64,000 bases of DNA from DASZUK01 sp035547695 (GTDB lineage Bacteria > Actinomycetota > Acidimicrobiia > Acidimicrobiales > RAAP-2). A model generated the notes under the pieces. That model was not told the origin of the DNA, searched no databases, and saw only the letters and a program-made list of their open reading frames with translations. Shown one piece after another: positions 24,221-31,886 of the stretch. A program made the position numbers and the translations under genes. Location: assembly GCA_035547695.1 (NCBI GenBank), contig DASZUK010000015.1, positions 62,001 to 126,000 of the forward strand, in the 5' to 3' direction. Position 1 is the stretch's first letter; every line of letters starts with the position of its first letter.

Positions 24221-26410
24221 TCACCCGCAGGGCAGCCGGTCCCACCAGGCCGGGGTGGTCGGCGGCGGCGTCCCCGGCCACCGCCCGCCGGGGTGCTCCC
24301 GGTGGTGGGCCCGCCCGGCCGCCACCAGCACCGGCAGCAGCTTGCGGGCCACGAATGCCCCGCCGGCCGCCGTGAAGTGGACGCCGTCGGCGCACCGCAG
24401 GGTGGTGCCCCCCAGCACCGACGTGAAGTGCCCACCCGGGGTCACCAGGCCGCCGAGGTCGAAGACGGTCACCTTCGGGTCCTGGCGGCCGGACCCGCTG
24501 GACGCCACCGCGGCCGCGGCCGGTCCCGTGGCCGCCCGGGCCACCGTGGCCCGGTCCGCCTCGGCGGCCACCTGCCGGAGCAGGGCGTTGTCCTCCCGGA
24601 CCCGCACCGGCTGGTCCTCCGGCCACGGCGGGTGCGGTGTGTCCTCGGTGTCGTAGTACGGCGACGTCAGCAGCACCACCGTGGCCCCCCTGGCTCCCAG
24701 CACCCCGATGCCCTGCCGCAGCCGCCCGGCCAGGTACCGGTCGAACCCGGCCTGCCCGATGTGCTCCCAGCGGCCGTCCACCTGCTGGTCCAGCAGGTCC
24801 GACCGGCCCAGGTAGACCACCACGTCGGGGTTGTAGCGGTCCACGACGTGCCGCCACCGGGCCAGCAGCGCCGCGGGGTCCCCTTCCCGGCAGGGCCGGC
24901 CCGGCGGCAGGGTGTACCACAGCGTCTTCATCATCTGGTCCACCGACAGCGAGCAGCCGGGGTCGCCGTCGTTCATCAACTGGATGCCGTACCGGGAGGC
25001 GAGCTGGCCGAGGCCGACGCCGAGGGAGCCGGCGGCGGAGTCGCCGACCAGCAGCACCTTGGTGGGGTGGTCCGCGGCCGACAGCACCCGGGCGGAAGGG
25101 ACTGGCACCGTCGCCGCCGCCGGCACCGCCACCGCGGTGGCCAGCATGGCGGCCGCCAGCCCGGCCGGGGCGGCCACCGCCGGCACCTTCCAGGACACCC
25201 GCCGCTGCCGGATCGGCTGCTCCACCACCAGGTAGGACAGGGTGGCGATCCCCACCGTCACCGCCAGCCGGACGGCGAACAGGGCGTAGGCCTCCAGGTG
25301 GGTCCGGTCCTCGCTCACCGCCAGGGTCACCGGCCAGTACCACAGGTACACCCCGTAGGAGATCCGGCCCAGGGCGGCCAGCGGCCGCAGCGACAGCACC
25401 CGTGACACCAGCCCGGCCGGCGCCACCGCCACCTGGGCCACCACGGCCGCCGCCGCCAGGGCGGCCAGCAGGAATCCGCCGTGGAACGCCAGCCACGACG
25501 TCTCCGGCACCAGCCGCCACAGCGCCACCGTCCCGGCCGCCCCGGCCACCGCCACCCCGCCGACCACCCGCCGGGTGCGACGGCCGGCCGGACGGCCACG
25601 CAGGGCCAGCAGCAGGGCCAGGGCCGCCCCGACCAGGATGGCCTGGGCCCGGCAGTCGGTGCCGTAGTACGCCCGCGCCGGGTCGGCCCCACCCGGGGCC
25701 CCACCACCCGGGGCCAGGTGCGCCATCCACAGCGCGGACAGCCCGGCCCCGGCCACCGTGACGGCCAGCAGCCACCGGACCCGGCGCCGGAGGCCACCGG
25801 CCGGGGCCAGCGGGTCGCCGGGGGACAGCGGGTCGGCCAACGGCGCCCGGTGGTCCTCGCGCCCACCCCGGCGCGGGTCCCGGCGCCGCCCCCGACGCCA
25901 CCCCCGGCCGGCGGCGAGGACCGCCAGGACCACCAGCGGCCACACCAGGTAGAACTGCTCCTCGATGGCCAGCGACCAGGTGTGCAGCAGCGGTGACGGC
26001 GCCGAGAACACCGCGAAGTAGTTGACGTGCTGCCCGACGAAGTACCAGTTGGCCGAGTAGAAGAGGGTGGCCGCCAGCCCCGGCAGGCTGGGGACCCCCA
26101 GGAGCGACGGGTCCACGGCGGCGGCGACGCCGACCACCACCACCAGCAGGACCAGCGCCGGCAGCAGCCGCCTGGCCCGCCGGGCCCAGAACGCACCCAG
26201 CCGGACGGTGCCGGTGCCGGCCAGCTCGCGGACCAGCAGCGCCGTGATCAGGAAGCCGGACAGCACGAAGAAGGCGTCCACGCCGTAGAACCCGCCGGGC
26301 AGCCACCCGAACTCCTGGTGCACCCCCATGACCGCCAGGACGGCGAACGCCCGGATGCCGTCCAGGCCGGTCACGTGCTGCGTTCCTGTCCGCTCCCCCG
26401 AAGCCGACAT
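24221..26410 (-). CDS. OafA/YrhL-type acyltransferase with C-terminal SGNH domain
   Basis: A 729-residue membrane O-acyltransferase. The N-terminal acyltransferase-3 domain starts GLDGIRAFAVLAVMGVHQEFGWLPGGFYGVDAFFVLSGFLIT (Arg and His conserved) and has ten or so membrane helices to about residue 420. The C-terminal SGNH-hydrolase domain has VLLVGDSAAGSLG (block I) and CADGVHFTAAG (block V, Asp-His). Such fused proteins move acetyl groups onto cell-wall or exported glycans. ATG 26410 lacks a Shine-Dalgarno, but TAACCT 8 nt upstream fits a leaderless transcript. It diverges from the secreted GH43 gene. Confidence 0.92.
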   Translation of the reverse strand: MSASGERTGTQHVTGLDGIRAFAVLAVMGVHQEFGWLPGGFYGVDAFFVLSGFLITALLVRELAGTGTVRLGAFWARRARRLLPALVLLVVVVGVAAAVDPSLLGVPSLPGLAATLFYSANWYFVGQHVNYFAVFSAPSPLLHTWSLAIEEQFYLVWPLVVLAVLAAGRGWRRGRRRDPRRGGREDHRAPLADPLSPGDPLAPAGGLRRRVRWLLAVTVAGAGLSALWMAHLAPGGGAPGGADPARAYYGTDCRAQAILVGAALALLLALRGRPAGRRTRRVVGGVAVAGAAGTVALWRLVPETSWLAFHGGFLLAALAAAAVVAQVAVAPAGLVSRVLSLRPLAALGRISYGVYLWYWPVTLAVSEDRTHLEAYALFAVRLAVTVGIATLSYLVVEQPIRQRRVSWKVPAVAAPAGLAAAMLATAVAVPAAATVPVPSARVLSAADHPTKVLLVGDSAAGSLGVGLGQLASRYGIQLMNDGDPGCSLSVDQMMKTLWYTLPPGRPCREGDPAALLARWRHVVDRYNPDVVVYLGRSDLLDQQVDGRWEHIGQAGFDRYLAGRLRQGIGVLGARGATVVLLTSPYYDTEDTPHPPWPEDQPVRVREDNALLRQVAAEADRATVARAATGPAAAAVASSGSGRQDPKVTVFDLGGLVTPGGHFTSVLGGTTLRCADGVHFTAAGGAFVARKLLPVLVAAGRAHHREHPGGRWPGTPPPTTPAWWDRLPCG

Positions 26411-26518
26411 AGGAAAACAGGTTATTGGTTCCCGGCGGCCATTGCGTCGCGGGGGTGGCAACCATTCGCAACTCTCCTGCGTCTATTCTGCGTCGGTCGA
26501 CAGGGGGAGCCAGGCACG

Positions 26519-28402
26519 GTGGCGGCGGGATCACAGACGTCGGTGACGCAGGGGACGGTGACGCGGAGGGTGGTGGCGCGGGGGACGGTGGCGGTGGCCG
26601 TCGCGGCGCTGGCCGGGCTGGTGCTGCCCTGGCTGCCCCCGGTCACCCCGGCCACCCCGGCCGGGGCGGTGGCGCCCGGCACCTCGCCCGGGCCGGGCCT
26701 GTACCAGAACCCGCTCACCGCCGACGACGCCCCCGATCCCGACATCGTGCCGGTCGACGGCACCTACTACGCCTTCACCACCGGCGGCACCTTCGGGCAC
26801 ATCCAGGAGCTGACGTCCACCAACCTGGCCACATGGACCCCGATGCCGTCGCCCGGCCCGCTGTCCCCGGAGCCCGACTGGGTCAACCCCGGCCTGGAAT
26901 GGGCCCCCAGCGTCGTCCAGTTGGACGGGACCTGGGTGATGTTCTACGCCACCTTCGCCGAGGACCTGGACGCCGAGTGCATCACCGAGGCCTTCGCCGC
27001 CACCGTGGCCGGTCCGTACCTGAACAGCTCCACCAAGCCGTTCCTGTGCCTGCCGTCACCGAAGGCCGACGGCGGCACCTACGAGGGCGGCGACATCGAC
27101 CCCGACGTGTTCGTCGGCCCGACAGGGACCCCGTACCTGCTCTGGAAGGCCAACCCCGGCGGCGCGGTCACCGCCGCCTCCATCTGGTCGGAGCCGCTGT
27201 CGGCCGACGGTCGCTCGTTCGCCCCCGGCAGCTCGCCCACCGAGCTCATCGGCCAGGACCAGGACTGGGAGCTGACCGTGGAGAACCCCGACCTGGTGCT
27301 CGTCGGCGGCGACTACTACCTGTTCTATTCCGGCGGCACATACCTGGGCACCTCCTACGCGGTCGGCTACGCCCTCTGTGCCGGGCCGTCCGGTCCCTGC
27401 GGCAAGCCCCTGGACCACCCCGTGCTGCAGTCCGCACCGCCCGTGGTCGGCCCCGGCGGGGAGTCGGCGTTCCAGGACGGGACCGGGCAGTGGTGGATGG
27501 CCTACGCCGCCTGGACCGCCGGCTCCCTCGGCTACCCCCGGGGGGCCCGGTCGCTGCGGATGGACCCCCTGTGCTTCGTCGACGGCAACCCGGTGGTGCC
27601 GGGCCCGACGACCACCCCGCAGCCACTGGCCCAGTCCTGCCCCGACCTGGACACCGGCACCGGCTACCGCCTGGTCGCCGCCGACGGCGGCCTGTTCGCC
27701 TACCACGCCCCGTTCTTCGGCTCCACCGGCGGCCGTTCCATCCCGGCCCCCGTCGTCGCGACCGCCACCGACCCGGCCACCGGCGGGTACTGGGAGGCCG
27801 GCACCGACGGCTCCGTGTACCCCTTCGGGGCCCCCGGCTACGGCAGCCTGGCCCGTCGGGCCCTCAACCAGCCCGTCGTGGGCATGGCGGCCACCCCGGA
27901 CGGCGGCGGCTACTGGCTCGTCGCGTCCGACGGTGGCATCTTCGCCTTCGGTGACGCCGCCTTCTACGGCTCCACCGGTTCGATGGTCCTCAACCAGCCC
28001 ATCGTCGGCATGGCGGCCACCCCGGACGGCCAGGGCTACTGGCTGGTGGCGTCCGACGGCGGCATCTTCGCCTTCGGTGACGCCGCCTTCTACGGCTCCA
28101 CCGGGGCCATGACCCTCAACAAGCCCGTCGTCGGCATGGCCGCCCTCCCCGACGGCCTCGGCTACTGGCTGGTGGCGTCCGACGGTGGCATCTTCGCCTT
28201 CGGTGACGCCCCGTTCCACGGCTCCACCGGCGCGATCACCCTCAACGAGCCAGTCGTCGGCATGGCCGTCGACGGCGCCGGCGGCGGCTACTGGCTGGTG
28301 GCGTCCGACGGCGGCATCTTCGCCTTCGGGGCCGCCCCGTTCTTCGGCTCCACCGGGTCCATGGTCCTGAACGAGCCCATCGTCGGCCTCGCCGCGGCCT
28401 GA
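26519..28402 (+). CDS. Secreted GH43-type protein with C-terminal propeller-like repeats
   Basis: A 627-residue exported protein. The signal peptide is residues 15-50 (RRVVARGTVAVAVAALAGLVLPWL...AGAVA). A glycoside hydrolase family 43 domain follows: NPLTADDAPDPDIVPVDGTYYAFTT (catalytic-base Asp region), WAPSVVQLDGTWVMFYA and DIDPDVFVGPTGTPYLLWK. From about residue 380 there are six repeats of 45-46 residues of the type GYWLVASDGGIFAFGDAAFYGSTG, with loops LNQPIVGMAATPDG. GH43 enzymes act on arabinan/xylan-type glycans; the repeats probably form a propeller for binding or surface display. GGGGGAG lies 9 nt before GTG 26519. These repeats are the best taxonomic marker here (Acidimicrobiia). 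Confidence 0.88.
   Translation: MAAGSQTSVTQGTVTRRVVARGTVAVAVAALAGLVLPWLPPVTPATPAGAVAPGTSPGPGLYQNPLTADDAPDPDIVPVDGTYYAFTTGGTFGHIQELTSTNLATWTPMPSPGPLSPEPDWVNPGLEWAPSVVQLDGTWVMFYATFAEDLDAECITEAFAATVAGPYLNSSTKPFLCLPSPKADGGTYEGGDIDPDVFVGPTGTPYLLWKANPGGAVTAASIWSEPLSADGRSFAPGSSPTELIGQDQDWELTVENPDLVLVGGDYYLFYSGGTYLGTSYAVGYALCAGPSGPCGKPLDHPVLQSAPPVVGPGGESAFQDGTGQWWMAYAAWTAGSLGYPRGARSLRMDPLCFVDGNPVVPGPTTTPQPLAQSCPDLDTGTGYRLVAADGGLFAYHAPFFGSTGGRSIPAPVVATATDPATGGYWEAGTDGSVYPFGAPGYGSLARRALNQPVVGMAATPDGGGYWLVASDGGIFAFGDAAFYGSTGSMVLNQPIVGMAATPDGQGYWLVASDGGIFAFGDAAFYGSTGAMTLNKPVVGMAALPDGLGYWLVASDGGIFAFGDAPFHGSTGAITLNEPVVGMAVDGAGGGYWLVASDGGIFAFGAAPFFGSTGSMVLNEPIVGLAAA
27886..28391 (+). repeat. Coding tandem repeats (about 132-138 bp) in GH43 gene
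   Basis: Four nearly identical DNA units, each containing GGCTACTGGCTGGTGGCGTC and GGCATCTTCGCCTTCGG, with two more divergent units before them. High nucleotide identity between copies suggests recent duplication or recombination. Confidence 0.85.
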
Positions 28403-28465
28403 GCGGCCCCCACCCCGAGCCCGGGCCGGTTCGCGGTGCGCCGCAGACCGTGTAGAAGTAACCCC

Positions 28466-29089
28466 GTGCCCCCTGACACCGTCGAACCCCAGGTCAGGCC
28501 GGCCGGGAAGGGCGACGTCCGGGACATCGCGGCCATGCTGGCCCGGGCCTTCGACGACGACCCGGTGTCCAACTACCTGATGCCCTCGGCCCGCCGCCGG
28601 CCGGGCGGCCTGCGGACGTTCTTCCGGGTGCAGATGGCCAAGGACCTGCTGGCGTACGGCGCGGTGTACACCACTCCGGACCGGTCCGGCGCAGCCCTGT
28701 GGGCCCCGCCCGGCAAGCCGCCGCTGCCCCTGGTCCGGGCCATGCTGAACGCCCTGCCCACCGTCCCCTACGTGGCCGGCCGCAACTTCTTCCGCTCCAT
28801 CCGGTTCCTGGCCCACGTCGAGGCCATCCACCCCAAAGAGCCCCACTGGTACCTGGCAACCCTCGGCACCGACCCGGACCGCCAGGGGCAGGGCATCGGG
28901 TCCGCGGTCCTCGCCCCGGTGCTGCGGCGCTGCGACCTCGACGGCGTCCGGGCCTACCTGGAGTCCTCCAAGGAGCGCAACATCCCCTTCTACCGCCGCC
29001 ACGGCTTCGAGGTCACCGGGGAGGTCAAGCTGGCCGGCGGCCCCCCGGTCTGGACCATGTGGCGGGAGCCCCGGCCGCCCCAGGACTGA
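28466..29089 (+). CDS. GNAT-family N-acetyltransferase
   Basis: A 207-residue acetyltransferase. It shows VRPAGKGDVRDIAAMLARAFDDDPVSNYLMP at the start and HWYLATLGTDPDRQGQGIGSAVLAPVLRRCD, which includes the acetyl-CoA pyrophosphate loop (RQGQGIG). The final AYLESSKERNIPFYRRHGFEVTGEV is the usual GNAT end. The preferred start is GTG 28466 (VPPDTVEPQ); TAGAAG/AGTAAC just upstream suggests a leaderless message. The substrate is unknown. It converges on the LysR gene across three 25-bp repeats. Confidence 0.9.
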   Translation: MPPDTVEPQVRPAGKGDVRDIAAMLARAFDDDPVSNYLMPSARRRPGGLRTFFRVQMAKDLLAYGAVYTTPDRSGAALWAPPGKPPLPLVRAMLNALPTVPYVAGRNFFRSIRFLAHVEAIHPKEPHWYLATLGTDPDRQGQGIGSAVLAPVLRRCDLDGVRAYLESSKERNIPFYRRHGFEVTGEVKLAGGPPVWTMWREPRPPQD

Positions 29090-29093
29090 GCCG

Positions 29094-29167
29094 CCCCCTA
29101 CCGCCTCCGGCGGCTGTGCCCCTACCGCCTGCGGCGGCCGTGCCCCCTACCGCCTGCGGCGGCCGAG
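29094..29167. repeat. Three ~25-bp tandem repeats at lysR 3' end
   Basis: Three units of CCCCTACCGCCTGCGGCGGC type, each able to fold as CCGCC/GGCGG. The last unit encodes the C-terminal Arg run and stop of the LysR gene. The others fill the gap to the convergent GNAT stop. Confidence 0.8.
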
Positions 29168-30163
29168 GGCGGGGTGCAGGCCTTCGGGCAGCGGGCCGGG
29201 GTCCTGGACCACCACGTAGAGCAGGTCGATGAGGGCCCGGGTGGGGGCCGACGGCAGCCCCCGGCTGCGCAGGGCCACCCCGACCTGCCGGCGGGGGAAC
29301 CCCTCCAGGGGCAGCAGGGTGAACTGGTCGCGGAGGTGCCCGGGCACCGCGGTGGCCGGCAGGATCGCCGGCCCGTACCCGTCGAAGGTCAACGAGGCGA
29401 TCATCCGCAGGCCGTCCAGCTCCATGGACGGCCGCAGCGCCACCCCGGACGGCTGCACCGCGGCGTCGATCTCCTCCCGCAGGGCGGTGCCGGGCAGCGG
29501 CAGCAGCAGCTCCAGGTCGCCCAGGTCGGCCAGAGGCAGTGGTGGCAGGTCGAAGGCCTGGGCGGTGGCCTCGTCCGGGTCGGTGGACCCCGGCGCGCGG
29601 TCGCCGGTGGCCGGGGCCGACCGGCGCCGGCGTTGGGCCTGGACCAGGGGGTGGTCGGTCGGGACCACCAGGACCAGGTCCTCCTCGAACAGCGGCGACG
29701 CCGACAGCTCGTCACCGGGGACCGGCAGGGTCACCACCGCCAGGTCCAGTTGCCCGGACACCAACTGGGGCTCCAGGGTGGTACTGGTGCCGTCGGCCAC
29801 CGTCATGTGCACTTCCGGGTGCCGGTCCCGGAGGCGGGCGAACAACTGTGGCACCAACCACCGACCGGTGGTGCCGATCATGCCCACCCGGACGGTGCCC
29901 CGGACCTCGTGGCGCATGGCCACCACGTCGGACACCATGGCGTCCATCTCCGCCATCATCCGGCGGGCCCGGGCCACCACCACCTCGCCCTCCTCGGTCA
30001 GCCGGCCGGTGCCGCGGTCGACCAGCACCACGTCCAGCTCACGCTCCAGCCGGGCCACGTGGGCCGAGATGTTGGACTGCACCGTCCCGATCGCCTCGGC
30101 GGCCGCCGAGAAGCTCCCGGTGTCGGCGATGCCCACGACTGCTTGCAAGTGTTTAATGTCCAC
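29147..30163 (-). CDS. LysR-family transcriptional regulator
   Basis: A 338-residue LysR-type regulator. The winged HTH is at residues 1-60 (MDIKHLQAVVGIADTGSFSAAAEAIGTVQSNISAHVARLERELDVVLVDRGTGRLT). The effector domain starts at about 90 (GTVRVGMIGTTGRWLVPQLFARLR). A Pro/Arg-rich insertion (QRRRRSAPATGDRAPG) lies inside the effector domain. GTG 30163 has AAAGGG at good distance. The upstream region is unusually AT-rich and contains TTGCAAC/GTTGTAA half-sites, probably its own operator. The gene across that region is the HAD-acyltransferase at 30459; co-regulation is possible. Confidence 0.92.
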   Translation of the reverse strand: MDIKHLQAVVGIADTGSFSAAAEAIGTVQSNISAHVARLERELDVVLVDRGTGRLTEEGEVVVARARRMMAEMDAMVSDVVAMRHEVRGTVRVGMIGTTGRWLVPQLFARLRDRHPEVHMTVADGTSTTLEPQLVSGQLDLAVVTLPVPGDELSASPLFEEDLVLVVPTDHPLVQAQRRRRSAPATGDRAPGSTDPDEATAQAFDLPPLPLADLGDLELLLPLPGTALREEIDAAVQPSGVALRPSMELDGLRMIASLTFDGYGPAILPATAVPGHLRDQFTLLPLEGFPRRQVGVALRSRGLPSAPTRALIDLLYVVVQDPGPLPEGLHPALGRRRR

Positions 30164-30242
30164 CGGTCACCCTTTGGTCTGTTGCTTGCAACTGTGTTGT
30201 AACACATCGTACAAAGCGATGATAAGTATCTCATAAAGCTGG

Positions 30243-30271
30243 TTGACAGATTGTTGGGGGAGGCGCAAAAT
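30243..30271 (+). promoter_or_regulatory. Sigma-70-like promoter with consensus -35
   Basis: TTGACA (30243-30248), exactly 17 bp, then CAAAAT (30266-30271). Transcription would start at about 30279, 180 bp before the next gene, leaving room for a long leader or a small RNA. Confidence 0.55.
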
Positions 30272-30278
30272 GTACTCA

Positions 30279-30380
30279 GACCGCAGGGATACCGGAACCC
30301 CCCCTCCGTTCCTTGACGGGTCCGAGTGAAGGGATCGCCTCCCCCCCGGCGATCCCTTCACCGCGTCTGGGGGCATTTTT
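30279..30380 (+). ncRNA. Candidate small RNA or structured leader
   Basis: Downstream of the promoter at 30243 lies a 14-bp perfect stem (GTGAAGGGATCGCC, 30326-30339, with its complement, 30348-30361) and an 8-nt C-rich loop. A TTTTT run follows at 30376-30380. No open frame with a start and Shine-Dalgarno is seen. It could be a short RNA ending near 30380 or a 5' leader of the downstream operon. The 15-nt gap between stem and T-run makes it a non-classical terminator. Confidence 0.35.
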
Positions 30381-30458
30381 CCGTTCGCTTCGATCGCCTG
30401 TCCGCCGGGAGAGCGCCGGCCGGGGACCCCGGGGCGGTAGCGGTGCCGGGTAGCCTCG

Positions 30459-31853
30459 GTGGCCGTGGCCGCCGTGTTCGTGGACCTGGACCGCACCCTG
30501 CTCCGGCGGGCCAGCGGGCCGGTGTTGAACGCGGCGCTGGAGGCCGAGCAGATCGTGTCGGGCAACCGCGGCATCCCCGGCGACTGGCTGCTCTACGGCC
30601 TCTACGACCGCTTCGGCGAGAACCTGCCGGCCATGGCCCTGGCCCGTGCGGCCGCCCTGGTGGCCAGGGGCTGGTCCCAGGAGGCGGTGCGCCGGGCCGG
30701 CCTGCGGGCCGTCAACGGCCTGGCCGACCTCGTCGCCCCGTTCGCCCCCGGCCTCCTGGCCGAGTACCGCCAGGCCGGGCACCGGCTGGTGCTCGCCACC
30801 ACCACCCCCCGGGACATGATCGCCCCGTTCGCCGACGCCCTCGGCTTTGACGCGGTGCTGGCCACCGCCTACGAGGTGGTCGACGGCCGCTACACCGGCC
30901 GCCTCGAAGGGGGGTTCGTCTGGGGCCTCGGCAAGCTGGCCGCCGCCAAGCGGTGGGCCGACGAGGAGGGCATCGACCTCGCCGGCTGCCATGCCTGCTC
31001 CGACAGCGTCTTCGACGTCCCCCTCCTGTCCAGCGTCGGGTTCCCCCACGCCGTCAACCCCGACCCCAGCCTCACCGTGGTGGCCCTGGCCCGGCGTTGG
31101 CCGATCGAGCACTGGGACCGCCCCGCCGGCGTGCCGTCCGTGGCCGGCCTGGAGCCCTACCACTTCCTGCGCCCGTTCGTCCGGCCCCTGTCCTTCCCCT
31201 ACGCCCGGTTCGACATGGACGGCATCGACCACATCCCCCCGCACGGTCCCGTCCTGGTCGCCGCCAACCACCGCAGCTACTTCGACGTCGCCGCCCTCGC
31301 CCTGCTGGCCGCCCGCATCGGTCGGCCGGTGCGGTTCCTGGGCAAGAAGGAGCTGTTCCAGGCCCCCCTGCTCGGCTGGGTGGCCCGGGCCGTCGGCGGC
31401 ATCCCGGTCGACCGCGCCAGCCACTCCGATCGGCCGCTCCGCCAGGCCGAAGCCGCCCTGCGGGCCGGCGAGGTCGTCGTCGTCCTGCCCCAGGGCACCA
31501 TCCCCCGCGGCGAGGCCTTCTTCGACCCGGTGCTCCACGGCAAGACCGGCACCGCCCGCCTGGCCGCCGCCACCGGGGCACCGGTCGTCCCGGTCGGCCT
31601 GTGGGGCACCGAGAAGGTGTGGCCCCGGTCCGCCAGGCTGCCGGATGTCGCCAACCTGCAGCACCCCCCCACCATCCGCGTCCGGGTCGGCCCGCCGGTG
31701 ACCCTGGGCCTGCACGACGCCGTCGCCGACACCGCCGTCCTGATGGGCGCCATCGCCGACCTGCTGCCCCCCGAGGCCCGCCTCCCGCACCAGCCCACCG
31801 CCGAGGAGCTCGCCCGGACCTACCCGCCCGGCGCCCCGCACGCCGCCCAGTGA
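30459..31853 (+). CDS. HAD-IB hydrolase fused to 1-acylglycerol-3-phosphate acyltransferase
   Basis: A 464-residue two-domain enzyme. Residues 1-210 form a HAD-IB phosphatase (VFVDLDRTLL with DxDxT; CHACSDSVFDVPLLSSVGFPHAVNPD near 180-205). Residues 240-440 form a PlsC acyltransferase (NHRSYFD for NHxxxxD, then KKELFQAPLLGWV, then PQGTIPRG in place of PEGT). In the family it could couple dephosphorylation with acyl transfer in phospholipid or triacylglycerol synthesis. The start is GTG 30459. Its stop overlaps the MurT gene (GTGA), so lipid and peptidoglycan genes share an operon. Confidence 0.92.
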   Translation: MAVAAVFVDLDRTLLRRASGPVLNAALEAEQIVSGNRGIPGDWLLYGLYDRFGENLPAMALARAAALVARGWSQEAVRRAGLRAVNGLADLVAPFAPGLLAEYRQAGHRLVLATTTPRDMIAPFADALGFDAVLATAYEVVDGRYTGRLEGGFVWGLGKLAAAKRWADEEGIDLAGCHACSDSVFDVPLLSSVGFPHAVNPDPSLTVVALARRWPIEHWDRPAGVPSVAGLEPYHFLRPFVRPLSFPYARFDMDGIDHIPPHGPVLVAANHRSYFDVAALALLAARIGRPVRFLGKKELFQAPLLGWVARAVGGIPVDRASHSDRPLRQAEAALRAGEVVVVLPQGTIPRGEAFFDPVLHGKTGTARLAAATGAPVVPVGLWGTEKVWPRSARLPDVANLQHPPTIRVRVGPPVTLGLHDAVADTAVLMGAIADLLPPEARLPHQPTAEELARTYPPGAPHAAQ

Positions 31854-31886
31854 CGGGTCGATCGGTGACGGGCCGATCGGTGACGG
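31850..31886 (+). repeat. 15-bp tandem repeat carrying alternative murT starts
   Basis: GTGACGGGTCGATCG, GTGACGGGCCGATCG, then GTGACGG. Each unit opens with an in-frame GTG (VTGRS-VTGRS-VTAAA). The first overlaps the preceding TGA. Confidence 0.8.

Noticed and set aside
24221..24480. Separate gene for the SGNH domain
   Set aside because: The frame is continuous with the acyltransferase domain and there is no start signal between them; fused OafA-SGNH proteins are common.
27056..29002. A 648-residue minus-strand frame opposite GH43 and GNAT
   Set aside because: It is the antisense of repeat-coding DNA; the apparent repeats are reverse-complement images of the GYWLVASDGG units.
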